DNA from: Psoroptes ovis
Taxonomy: Eukaryota > Arthropoda > Arachnida > Sarcoptiformes > Psoroptidae
NCBI GenBank assembly: GCA_002943765.1
Contig: PQWQ01000006.1
Coordinates: 3,712,903 to 3,776,902, forward strand
Reading direction: 5' to 3'
DNA length: 64,000 nucleotides
Shown: one piece after another, positions 1 to 8,836 of the stretch
How positions within the stretch are numbered: position 1 is the first letter of the stretch
How the letters are laid out: every line of letters begins with the position of its first letter
Notes under the pieces: model-generated
Seen by the model: only the letters and a program-made list of their open reading frames with translations
The model's database searches: none
Told to the model about the DNA's origin: nothing
Position numbers and translations under genes: made by a program

Positions 1-2333
1 TCTGGTTCATTTTTGATGGTGGTGTAGCCGATTTTCGTTTCGTCAAACGTTACGTTGCATGTTGTTATTACGCGCTGATTAACAATATCTAAAATTTTAT
101 AGTTTTTGCTCGTTTCGGAGTATCCAACAAATATGACTCGTTTGGCTTTGTGGTCCAGTTTATTGCCACGAAGATTGTCATCTAGATGCCAATACGCAAG
201 ACATCCATATTTACGTAGATGCTTCAACGATGTTTTTCTGCGATGAAACTTTTCGTATGGCGATTTGCCGTCTTTCGATGGCCATCTATTTATCAGGTGA
301 TTAGCGGTATGCACGGCAAGGTCCCAATATTCATAGGGCAGCTTAGAATCATTATGTATTGTTCTCGCACATTCCATCAGCGTTCTATTCCTTCTTTCAA
401 TTTTTCCATTTTGCTGCGGGGTATAAGGCGTTGATGTAAAGAATGATATACCCTTTTTCTTCAGGAAATAACTCAGTTGATAATTGACAAATTCGGTACC
501 ATTGTCCGATAAAAATTCTTTCAGTTTCATTCCAGTTTGATTTTCGCACCAGTCAATAAATTGGATAACATATTTTACAGTTTCATCTTTGGTTTTTAAG
601 AAGAATACACCGCCGAACGAACTGTGAAATTCAGTAATATTCAGGATATATTTATAATCGCAGCGAGATGAACCAGTCATTTCTACAAGATCACCGCTCA
701 TTCTTTGCATCAATTCGTATTGGTGATCTATTGTTGGATGAGAACATCGTACAATTTTTGATAATCTACATTCATCACAATTTATGCTTTTACTATTCTT
801 GCTATTATTCATTATTTGATTAAATTTCTCAGCGCCAGGGTGTCCGAGTCTTTCATGCCATAATATTTTGTTGACTGAATAGGCTGTTTCCTCTTTCGTG
901 ATGTCGTTGATTTTATAACTATTTCCAACACGTGGTACTCTTAATTTCACAGATGAATCATCATAATTTAAATTGCTTTGACTTTCATCGATTATTACAC
1001 ATTCTTTATCACTAAACAATACGGAGTAACCTTGATCACAAGCAGCAGGTACAGATAATAAATTATTGTTAAAGTTTTGCACATATTCAACGTCCTTGAG
1101 GTCAATGTTCACTACTTTATCATTTTGTATAGCTCTTAATGTAGTATCACCCTTCATAGTCACGTTGCATTGTTGACCATTAGCAACTTGAACTGAACCA
1201 TTGATTTTAGTAGGATTGCGCAGAATTTTCATATTGCCAGTAAAATGATTTGATGCAGCACTATCAACATACCAAGTAGAATTATTTTTATTGTTATCAA
1301 TTTCGTTATTGTAAGAATTGCAATTATCAAAGTTGTTTAAAATTGAATTGTTATCATAATCATAATTTGACAAAAAAGCACGTCGGTTCAAATTTTTATT
1401 AGGCATTGATTGTTGTTGTTGTTGATAAGTTGCCATTTGTCCTTGATTGTTAGATCGATAGTTTTGTCGTTGTTGTTGAATATTGTACCCAGCAGGAGCT
1501 CTGTTGTTTCGTTTAGGTTTATTGCATGCATAAGCATGGTGGCCATATTGTCCACAGTTGTAACAATTGTTATCACGATTTTGGCGGCGCGGTGGCGGTT
1601 TTAGTGGGCATTCTTTGTAAAGATGATTATTAGCTCCACATCCAAAGCACTTTTTGATGGCAGAAAAGGCTTGTACTGCACTCTGATCAATTGTTTCGAA
1701 TTGACATTCGTCTTCCATTAGCAGGAATAAATCTTTAATTGCTCTATAGCTCATAGGCTCTCTTGTTTTGACAATATCTTTAACTTTTTGAAATCTTTCC
1801 GGTGTTGCTGAAATGAATATGTTCCGGACCACGTGGTCTTGATAAGTTAAACCAATTTTATTAGCCATAAATAGTTTTGCTTCAAATTTCACGATAAAAC
1901 TCTCTAAATTCTCATCGTTTTTCATTTTTATCGTTGTAAATTGTTTATCTATTTGTTCGAATTTCGCTCTATCGATTTTACCGAATCTTTCTTCAACATC
2001 GCTCAATAATTCCGATGGCAATTTATGATGTTTAAACTGTTCAGCAACATGTTGTTCCATTTTCTCGACCAGTCGGGCTGTCAATTTGTTGAGACGTCGT
2101 AATTCATTGCCTTCAGCTTTATCAATATTAAGATCATCAGCGAAATCTTCACCACGTGCCCAATTGTCTATTTTGTGTCGCCATTGAATATAATTCGTTC
2201 CATTAAGCAGTGGGACATCGAACACGAAATTACTGCTGTTTCCACATCTCATTTCTGCGGCAAGTTGTTTGACCAAATCAACGATATCGTCTTTGTTCAT
2301 TTTTGAAGATGATGAATTTTTAATAATTTTCAT
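1..2333 (-). CDS. Copia-type Gag-Pol polyprotein, C-terminally cut by window edge
   Basis: The frame is open from the ATG at 2333 (or 2300, in frame) to the window edge, about 777 residues, with a stop codon upstream of the start. Domains in order: a UBN2-like Gag; two CCHC zinc knuckles near residues 228-241 (CFGCGANNHLYKEC) and 257-270 (CYNCGQYGHHAYAC); an aspartic protease motif WYVDSAASNHF near 350; a GAG-pre-integrase HHCC segment starting WHERLGHPG near 490; and the integrase core with Asp in SGDLVE (~545), Asp in FLSDNGTEF (~609) and Glu in NGKIERRNR (~644). Two knuckles and DSA in place of the usual protease DSG distinguish it from the E2 protein. Reverse transcriptase would follow to the left. 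It would act in cytoplasmic virus-like particles and in integration of the cDNA. Confidence 0.9.
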   Translation of the reverse strand, partial: MKIIKNSSSSKMNKDDIVDLVKQLAAEMRCGNSSNFVFDVPLLNGTNYIQWRHKIDNWARGEDFADDLNIDKAEGNELRRLNKLTARLVEKMEQHVAEQFKHHKLPSELLSDVEERFGKIDRAKFEQIDKQFTTIKMKNDENLESFIVKFEAKLFMANKIGLTYQDHVVRNIFISATPERFQKVKDIVKTREPMSYRAIKDLFLLMEDECQFETIDQSAVQAFSAIKKCFGCGANNHLYKECPLKPPPRRQNRDNNCYNCGQYGHHAYACNKPKRNNRAPAGYNIQQQRQNYRSNNQGQMATYQQQQQSMPNKNLNRRAFLSNYDYDNNSILNNFDNCNSYNNEIDNNKNNSTWYVDSAASNHFTGNMKILRNPTKINGSVQVANGQQCNVTMKGDTTLRAIQNDKVVNIDLKDVEYVQNFNNNLLSVPAACDQGYSVLFSDKECVIIDESQSNLNYDDSSVKLRVPRVGNSYKINDITKEETAYSVNKILWHERLGHPGAEKFNQIMNNSKNSKSINCDECRLSKIVRCSHPTIDHQYELMQRMSGDLVEMTGSSRCDYKYILNITEFHSSFGGVFFLKTKDETVKYVIQFIDWCENQTGMKLKEFLSDNGTEFVNYQLSYFLKKKGISFFTSTPYTPQQNGKIERRNRTLMECARTIHNDSKLPYEYWDLAVHTANHLINRWPSKDGKSPYEKFHRRKTSLKHLRKYGCLAYWHLDDNLRGNKLDHKAKRVIFVGYSETSKNYKILDIVNQRVITTCNVTFDETKIGYTTIKNEP

Positions 2334-2488
2334 ACACACTAATGTACCAGCGTTCAGCGTAACAAATACCAAAAATCGGACTTAAAACACACAGCGTCTC
2401 AGCTAAATCACAAACACAAGTTTAAAAATCTAAGTCACAGCAAAATTGCAGCAAAATCAAATTTCAACCACGGGATCACAGAATGTGG

Positions 2489-2499
2489 CTCTGCTACCA
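2489..2499 (-). other. Primer-binding site of E1 (initiator tRNA-Met)
   Basis: The minus strand reads TGGTAGCAGAG directly after the LTR end. This is exactly complementary to the 3' end of animal initiator tRNA-Met (CTCTGCTACCA). A tRNA-iMet primer is typical of Ty1/copia elements. The position fixes the inner end of the LTR at 2500. Confidence 0.75.
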
Positions 2500-2643
2500 T
2501 GAAGAAACAGAATGCATATTTTATTTACAAAATCATGTGTTTATATATACATTGCTGGCGACTATTGTCACACAGCTCAATTATATGAACATATTGTGTA
2601 GATATAGAATAACATCAGGAACACACATGCTCATTTCACAACA
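2500..2643 (-). repeat. 5' LTR of copia element E1 (144 bp)
   Basis: On the minus strand the segment starts TGTTGTGAAATG and ends TTTCTTCA, so it has TG...CA ends and the TGTTG start common to copia LTRs. The inner end abuts the primer-binding site and the outer end abuts TGCGA. A TATA-like stretch (TATATATAAAC on the minus strand, about 2538-2550) sits inside. Only one copy is in the window, so the boundaries rest on these signals, not on a pair. Confidence 0.65.
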
Positions 2644-2648
2644 TGCGA
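2644..2648. repeat. Target-site duplication TGCGA, left copy
   Basis: TGCGA lies immediately before the left LTR of E2 and recurs immediately after its right LTR (6914-6918). Five base pairs is the usual copia duplication length. The same five bases are also the whole spacer between E1 and E2. Confidence 0.85.
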
Positions 2649-2842
2649 TGTTGGTCGAAAAGCAATGACCATAAACTTTATTTGTGTCATATTTATATAC
2701 ATGTGAAAATAACAAAATATAATTGATATGATAAGATTATGCTCAAAGGGGCGGAGCTTATGCTCGCGCTCAAACGTCCGTCCATATAAGACGTACGCGA
2801 GGTCAATTCGTAAAGGACGTACGCGAGTTATTTATTACAACA
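2649..2842 (-). repeat. 3' LTR of copia element E2 (194 bp)
   Basis: Identical to 6720-6913. The polyprotein frame ends inside it, with the stop codon at 2828-2830. A 12-bp direct repeat GACGTACGCGAG occurs at 2790-2801 and 2816-2827, rich in CpG against an AT-rich background. TG...CA termini are present. Confidence 0.95.
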
Positions 2843-5800
2843 CACCCTTCTAACTGGCGTACGTTCCAAGAAGTTGTCTATTTTGGCCTTAGTCGTTGGT
2901 TTGGTCAAAACATCTGCTAGCTGCTCGGTTGTCGGTACTCGGATGACTTCGTTATTTTCATCGCTGAATTCCTGGACCAATAGTTTTTTATCATATTCAA
3001 AGTAACCAGACTGTTTAAATTCGTTGTTATCAAGGATCGCCTTAGCTGCTTTGCTGTCGATCATTAATTTTAATTTGGCATCAATATTTAACTCCATCAA
3101 TATTTGTTGAATTGGTTTGGTCAATTTCCATGTCGAAAGTGCTGCACTCAATTCTGCTTCACAAGAAGAATGAGGCATCCTCAACTGTTTACGCGATGAC
3201 CACAATACTGGAGAGTCTTCAAGTTGGATCATAGATCCGCTCACTGAACGACCTCTGGGGTCGGACTTAAAACTCGCATCAGTCCATGCGTTGATGCACC
3301 AATTTCGGACAGGCTTTATAATCACTTTAAAGTCTTTGGTGCCGGCCAAATATCGCAATACTCGTTTACAAGCCAGCCATGAATTCTCAGTTGGTTTATC
3401 TGCATACGATCCCAAATGGGATACGCACACAGATATATCTGGCCTGGTACGGGTGGCCACATAATTGAGACATCCTAACAATTCCTTCACGGGAAGGTCT
3501 TTATTTATCGCTCCAGTAGAATAGTCCTCCAGACTATCCATGGGTACTCGTGTGGGATTGCACCCTTCTAGATGGAATCTTTCCAATAAATCTTCAATAT
3601 AGCTTTCCTGGTCAATAGTAATCAAATCATTTTTACATTCAATTTTTAGGCCCAGGTAAACATTACATTCGCCAAAGTCGTGTATGTCAAATCTTTTCTT
3701 AAAATTCTTGATCACCTCATCAATATTAATGGTACAATCATATGCCATAATTATGTCATCTACATACACCACTACGATCAAATTATCCGAATAAAACAGA
3801 CATTTATCTACCATAGATTGTTTTAACTTGAGGCTCACAATAAGAAATTCAGTCAGCGTTTGATACCATCTCCTAGGTGCTTCTCTCAATCCATAAAGAG
3901 CCTTTTCCAATCGCCAGAACTTATCCGCAATACCTTTTGGTGGAATGACATACACTTCACTTTCTAACTTAGAATTCAAAAAGGCCGTCGATATGTCGAA
4001 TTGTTTAACTTTCATTTTTCTGCTCACCGCATACGTCAATATTGTCAATAAGGTGGACATTCGTAAGGTCGGCGCGAATGTATTACCAACATTATATTGC
4101 TCGAATCCACGTACAACTAATCGAGCCTTAAATCTGCCATCTAACTTTTTACTATATATCCACTTAGTAGTAAGCGGTTTCGGGCACGATAAAGGGAGCT
4201 GACCCACCACTGTAAATACACCCTTCTGGGTCAGGTCACTCTTCTCTTTGTCCATAGCTTGTAGCCAATTTTCACTTTCCTTCGATTTCATTGCCTCTTC
4301 ATAGTTTCTGGGCACTGATGTATTATCAACAGTTGCCACAATATTCGTTGTTTCATTAATTTCATTCATTATGGCAGGATAACCCAATTTACCCTCATCG
4401 AAATCGACATCGCATGTTTTGATTGTTTTATTCGTCTTAGGGTCTAATAGCCAATAATTCTTTGTCGTCTCAGAATATCCGACGAAAACAAGTCTATGTC
4501 CTCTTTGGTTGAATTTCGTCGCAATCATAGTATCATTTATTCTCCAATACGCTAAGCAACCAAATACTCTCAAATGATCATACGATACTTTCTTCTTAAA
4601 GAATTTTTCATAAGGGATATTTTTGGATTTGGTTGGCCATCTATTAACTAAATAATTTGCTGCTTTAACTGCGGTCGGCCAATACTCTTCAGGCATTTTT
4701 GCATTATTTATCATAGTCCTTGCGCAATCAATAATAGTGCGATTACGCCTCTCGATCTTTCCATTTTGCGCTGAGGTATGTGGCGTAGTCGTACAAAACA
4801 TAATACCTTTTTTCTTCAAGTGATATTCTAGTTGTTGGTTTACGAATTCTGTTCCATTGTCAGAGAGGAATTCTTTTAATTTTCGTCCAGTTTGTGTCTC
4901 GCAGAAATCGATAAATTCTATAACATATTTAACAGATTCATTCTTTGTTTTCATCGGATAAACCATACCGTAAGATGAATTATGTTCTACCATATTTAAC
5001 ACATAGATACAGCCGGAGATAGATTCTTTCAAGGGCCCAATAACGTCTGCACTAATTCGTTGCATAAATCGATAATTTTCAAACACTGAGGGATGCGATT
5101 TTCGAATACATTTGGACATCTGGCATTCAGTACAATCAATACGTGGAATAGAAATATTCAAGATTCTGGATAACTTTTCACTGCCAGGATGGCCGAGCAT
5201 TTTGTGCCATGTAATCCATCGTTCATTTTTGTTAGTTAGATAAGCATAATTACGAACATAGTTTTCACAATCAGTTTTATTGGTTTCACAATTATTAGCA
5301 ACATATGAATTATTAAGTCGTTTAGCGGTGAATTTCACAGAAGATTTTGGTATCACAATTTTAGCTTTTTCTCGATCAACTACATAACAGTTGGTATTTG
5401 TAAATATCACATTGGTGTCTTTATCACAGATTTTAGCTACTGAGATAAGATTGTTTTTGAAATTCGGTGCATATTCAACGTCGTTTAGATGCATTTTTGA
5501 GCCATGTTCGCCTTTTAGTAGAGCACTTCCAATTGCTTTGATGTCACAGATTTCTCCACTTGCTGTAGAAACACTTTTGTTGATTTCAATAGGTCGATTC
5601 AATAGTTCAATTTTATTAGCGAAATGTCCAGTAGATCCACTATCCATATACCACAAGTTGGAATTCTCGGTATTATTATCACTAACAGTCAGAGCCAGAT
5701 CACCATTTTGTTGATTATTGTCATCAGATTCTACGTACGAAGCACTATTATAATGATTTTTCCTTTCAAATTGTTGTTTTCCATTACGATTATACCAATT

Positions 5801-6613
5801 ATTAGCATTATTGGATCTAAATTTTGCTCTTGATGGACACATGTTTGCTATATGTCCAGGTTTGCCACAGTTATAACAATTTCGATTAAATTTGAAATCT
5901 CTAACATTTCGATCAATAACACGTAGTCCAGTTTCGTCAGATATCTTATTTCTATTTTCTTTTTGCCAACGTAAGCATTTACTTACAACTAAATCTCTAG
6001 CATCATCGTAACTCAGTTTATTGATTTCTAGCTGGTCAAACATATCTTCTTTAATTTTCACGTATTCATCAGGCAAAGATCGTAATACAATGCTGATCCA
6101 AATGGCGTCGACAATAATGGTACCAGTTTCACAAAGTTCCTTACGTTTAATGTCAAATTTCGCAAAGAATATATGCGGATCATCATTTAGATTCATCTTA
6201 ATATCGTTCAATTCGAAAAATAGCTTAGCGATTTTCGCTTGGCTTGTTTTATTAAATCGTTGTTCCAATATTGCAATAATTTCACTTGGTAATTCTTTAT
6301 CTTTGACCAAATCTCTCAAATCAGGCTCAATCATCAATATTATAAATGCTGCAAGCGATTTTAATTGTTCTTTGTTAGTGTCGTTAACTCCAGATCGTAT
6401 GATTTCAAGTAATTTAGATTTACCAGCCATTGTACAATAAAGTTTAATATCCGAAAGCCATGATTTAAAATTTTTGCCATCCATCTTTTTGATATCGATA
6501 CTTCTTGAATTCATCATTGTATTATCAAAATTGTCAGTCGAATTATTATTTTCAGCCATATTGTTAATTGCAGTTATACGATGTCCAATTCTTCTCAGAT
6601 TATAATTACTCAT
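2828..6613 (-). CDS. Copia-type Gag-Pol polyprotein (intact)
   Basis: A single frame of 1,261 residues from the ATG at 6613, with no stop or frameshift. Domains in order (approximate residues): UBN2-type Gag to ~240; one CCHC knuckle CYNCGKPGHIANMC at ~246-259; protease WYMDSGSTGHF at ~323; GAG-pre-integrase WHKMLGHPGSEK; integrase catalytic Asp in SADVIG, Asp in FLSDNGTEF (~585) and Glu in GKIERRNRT; reverse transcriptase with YVDDIIMAYD (~950); and a C-terminal RNase H with MIDSKAAKAIL. All expected catalytic residues are present, so the copy looks competent. The last five codons and the stop lie inside the 3' LTR. The integrase resembles that of E1 but differs throughout, so the two are separate families. 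Confidence 0.96.
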   Translation of the reverse strand: MSNYNLRRIGHRITAINNMAENNNSTDNFDNTMMNSRSIDIKKMDGKNFKSWLSDIKLYCTMAGKSKLLEIIRSGVNDTNKEQLKSLAAFIILMIEPDLRDLVKDKELPSEIIAILEQRFNKTSQAKIAKLFFELNDIKMNLNDDPHIFFAKFDIKRKELCETGTIIVDAIWISIVLRSLPDEYVKIKEDMFDQLEINKLSYDDARDLVVSKCLRWQKENRNKISDETGLRVIDRNVRDFKFNRNCYNCGKPGHIANMCPSRAKFRSNNANNWYNRNGKQQFERKNHYNSASYVESDDNNQQNGDLALTVSDNNTENSNLWYMDSGSTGHFANKIELLNRPIEINKSVSTASGEICDIKAIGSALLKGEHGSKMHLNDVEYAPNFKNNLISVAKICDKDTNVIFTNTNCYVVDREKAKIVIPKSSVKFTAKRLNNSYVANNCETNKTDCENYVRNYAYLTNKNERWITWHKMLGHPGSEKLSRILNISIPRIDCTECQMSKCIRKSHPSVFENYRFMQRISADVIGPLKESISGCIYVLNMVEHNSSYGMVYPMKTKNESVKYVIEFIDFCETQTGRKLKEFLSDNGTEFVNQQLEYHLKKKGIMFCTTTPHTSAQNGKIERRNRTIIDCARTMINNAKMPEEYWPTAVKAANYLVNRWPTKSKNIPYEKFFKKKVSYDHLRVFGCLAYWRINDTMIATKFNQRGHRLVFVGYSETTKNYWLLDPKTNKTIKTCDVDFDEGKLGYPAIMNEINETTNIVATVDNTSVPRNYEEAMKSKESENWLQAMDKEKSDLTQKGVFTVVGQLPLSCPKPLTTKWIYSKKLDGRFKARLVVRGFEQYNVGNTFAPTLRMSTLLTILTYAVSRKMKVKQFDISTAFLNSKLESEVYVIPPKGIADKFWRLEKALYGLREAPRRWYQTLTEFLIVSLKLKQSMVDKCLFYSDNLIVVVYVDDIIMAYDCTINIDEVIKNFKKRFDIHDFGECNVYLGLKIECKNDLITIDQESYIEDLLERFHLEGCNPTRVPMDSLEDYSTGAINKDLPVKELLGCLNYVATRTRPDISVCVSHLGSYADKPTENSWLACKRVLRYLAGTKDFKVIIKPVRNWCINAWTDASFKSDPRGRSVSGSMIQLEDSPVLWSSRKQLRMPHSSCEAELSAALSTWKLTKPIQQILMELNIDAKLKLMIDSKAAKAILDNNEFKQSGYFEYDKKLLVQEFSDENNEVIRVPTTEQLADVLTKPTTKAKIDNFLERTPVRRVCCNK

Positions 6614-6719
6614 ACGTTTATCAAACAATCATTTAATATTAAACTCACAAGTCAAGAAAACACGTTGTTCAAATTCAATCACAAAGTAAAAATTTCGCCA
6701 ACCACGCGACACGCTACCA

Positions 6720-6913
6720 TGTTGGTCGAAAAGCAATGACCATAAACTTTATTTGTGTCATATTTATATACATGTGAAAATAACAAAATATAATTGATAT
6801 GATAAGATTATGCTCAAAGGGGCGGAGCTTATGCTCGCGCTCAAACGTCCGTCCATATAAGACGTACGCGAGGTCAATTCGTAAAGGACGTACGCGAGTT
6901 ATTTATTACAACA
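6720..6913 (-). repeat. 5' LTR of copia element E2 (194 bp)
   Basis: Base-for-base the same as 2649-2842. It should carry the element promoter. Just inside, the minus strand reads TGGTAGCGTGTCGCGTGG (6702-6719), the position of the primer-binding site. Unlike that of E1, this is not a clear initiator-Met match beyond TGGTAGC, and the primer tRNA is not identified. Confidence 0.95.
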
Positions 6914-6918
6914 TGCGA
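6914..6918. repeat. Target-site duplication TGCGA, right copy
   Basis: Matches 2644-2648 and directly abuts the outer end of the E2 5' LTR. The host sequence continues with AT-rich DNA leading to the gene at 7032. Confidence 0.85.
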
Positions 6919-7031
6919 ATTTTTGAATTTTTAAATGAATTTTTTTTGAATATAAAAATCCATTGAATTTTTTTTTTGAAATATTTTGGGAATTTTTTTT
7001 TAGAAATTCAATTTCTTTTCAAATTTCTGGA

Positions 7032-7721
7032 ATGCCATTTTTATTTCCACAAATTTTGAGCATTATTCTCATAATTTTTTCTTCAATATTCAACCAATGT
7101 CATTGTATCGATCCAAATGAAAAATTATTGATTGAACTTTGTAATAATGAACGTGATGAAATCCTTATGAATAATCTTAATAATAATAATGGATTATCAT
7201 CGTCAACATTGAATGAAATTGATTGTTGTAATGAAATACTCATGTGCAATTGTTTAGAGAAAAATTGTTTGTATAATTTTCGATTCAAATATGGGAATTT
7301 TTGTGAAAATTTTCTCAAAAATCAATGTCAAATTAATGATAATTGTCATCATAATAACATAACATCATTTGATTATTGTATTAAAAAATTATTAATAGAT
7401 AAACAAAAGCAAACAAATTATGATTGGATCGTAATACCGATACTAATTTTAATCATTTTAATATTGATAATAATATTAATATTTTGTCTCTTGATATTAT
7501 ATCGTAAATTTTGTCATCTTTGTAAAAATAATAGCAACGCAGATAGTCATTCAAATCACATCAAAAATGGTAATGATGCACCAACGTCATCATCATCATC
7601 ATCAAAATCGAATTTGATTAGAAAAACAATCAAAAGTGAAAAATTTGATTATCATAAGGAAGAATATACCATCTTGATATCATCGAAACCAGATGATGAT
7701 GAAAAAACAAAAATAAAATAA
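7032..7721 (+). CDS. Single-pass secreted-type membrane protein, Cys-rich ectodomain, unknown function
   Basis: Not recognised. The first ATG in the frame (7032) gives 229 residues. An N-terminal hydrophobic stretch (MPFLFPQILSIILIIFSS, ending near the Cys-His-Cys at 22-24) looks like a signal peptide. The ectodomain of about 110 residues holds roughly a dozen cysteines, including a CC pair, and an NIT glycosylation site. A very hydrophobic helix (WIVIPILILIILILIIILIF) follows, then a polar cytoplasmic tail with a Ser run and many Lys/Asp. The layout suggests a small type I receptor or adhesion protein. It lies directly downstream of copia element E2, whose 5' LTR ends about 118 bp before the start and points away from it. 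It may be single-exon; no intron is needed. Confidence 0.65.
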   Translation: MPFLFPQILSIILIIFSSIFNQCHCIDPNEKLLIELCNNERDEILMNNLNNNNGLSSSTLNEIDCCNEILMCNCLEKNCLYNFRFKYGNFCENFLKNQCQINDNCHHNNITSFDYCIKKLLIDKQKQTNYDWIVIPILILIILILIIILIFCLLILYRKFCHLCKNNSNADSHSNHIKNGNDAPTSSSSSSKSNLIRKTIKSEKFDYHKEEYTILISSKPDDDEKTKIK

Positions 7722-8836
7722 ATTATTTCTTAGAATATAATGTGAAATTCTATGTGATATTTGATCTAAATTCTCAAATTGTCAAATTAAGAAAATCGAA
7801 AATTCAATTCCAAATTTCACAAAAGCGAAAAATTGATTCAAATTCAAAGTAAAAATAGAAAAATGATCATTAATTATTTACTCTTAATATTTATTCAATA
7901 GCAAAAATTCCAATAATTTTAGAAATTGTAAAGTTTCATAACATTTCAATTTCAATGTGTACAATGTTTTACAATTTTATCAGTTTTTAGTGGTTTCATG
8001 TTGTTTTATGTTTGTATGAATTGAACGAAAAAAAAGAGACAAGGTTAACAATCAAGATCAAGAAAAATGTCAATTAATTTTTCAGATAAAAGAAAATGAA
8101 AATTCAAATCAAATATCAAACAAACATCTTTGATGTTGCCATTGTCTTGATATGATCACATCATTGTGCCGTGAGAAAACGAAAAAACGTGACCAATCGA
8201 TTATCATTTTTTAGTTGACATCGCATCATTAAAATTTTCTGCAGAAAATTTTCAGGTAAAAATGACAATTTTCCTGTAAAAAAACCAGTGAAATTAGTGA
8301 TATTAAAAATTTTACAATCATTTGATCAATTGTTGAATACACACCCATAACGGATGATAATTTTCAATTCATTATTTAAATTTTCATGCGCATGTGAATA
8401 TTTTAAAAAATTTTTCAACATTTTCTCGACAAATCATTTCGATTTTAATTGATTTCATTGATTTTCATGTTCTTCTATATACATTGAGATTACATTTAAA
8501 GTAAAAAAATTATTTTTTTTTTTGAAAACATCATTCAACACAATGTTTCAAAGAATTCAAATGATCATAATCTGTTATTTGTAATATCTGAATCCAGTTG
8601 AAAACAACAAACCAATAATTTTGTCGACAAGTTTTTTTTTCTAATTTCTTTGAATTAATCAACAAATTATATGCATAATTATTCAAAATATTGAATGTAC
8701 GTCAATCAGTTATTGAAAAATAAAAAAAAATTATTTTGTTTCTTCCCTGTATACGCATCAATATATTGATTTTACTTTTAATTTGACAAATTCATTTGAT
8801 TGCAATCACTATCGAGATAACATTTTCAATTGAAAA
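7722..8836. other. Intergenic, about 1.1 kb, nothing recognised
   Basis: AT-rich spacer between two plus-strand genes. It should hold the 3' UTR of the membrane-protein gene and the promoter and 5' UTR of the FABP gene. No ORF, repeat or RNA structure stands out apart from A/T homopolymers. Confidence 0.6.

Larger units (their letters stand above)
1..2643 (-). mobile_element. Ty1/copia LTR retrotransposon, 5' portion (element E1), truncated by window edge
   Basis: The minus strand reads LTR, primer-binding site, leader and a Gag-Pol frame in copia order (Gag, protease, integrase). The window ends inside the post-integrase region, so reverse transcriptase, RNase H and the other LTR lie to the left, outside the window. 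The reading frame is uninterrupted for about 777 codons, so this part is not visibly decayed. It belongs to a different family from the neighbouring element E2: both are copia-type and clearly homologous in the integrase core, but the LTRs and Gag are unrelated. E1 and E2 are separated by only 5 bp (TGCGA). Confidence 0.9.
2649..6913 (-). mobile_element. Complete Ty1/copia LTR retrotransposon (element E2)
   Basis: A full-length 4,265-bp element on the minus strand. It has two 194-bp LTRs (2649-2842 and 6720-6913) that read identically throughout, one long uninterrupted Gag-Pol frame, a purine tract (minus AGAAGGGTG, 2843-2851) next to the 3' LTR, and a 5-bp TGCGA target duplication. The LTR ends are TGTTGT...CCAACA, the copia pattern. 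Identical LTRs and an intact frame imply a recent insertion that could still be autonomous. It lies about 118 bp upstream of the start codon of the membrane-protein gene at 7032. Confidence 0.96.

Noticed and set aside
1..6918. Both copia elements considered as a single nested element
   Set aside because: Each has its own LTR and Gag, they abut rather than interrupt each other, and neither frame is split.
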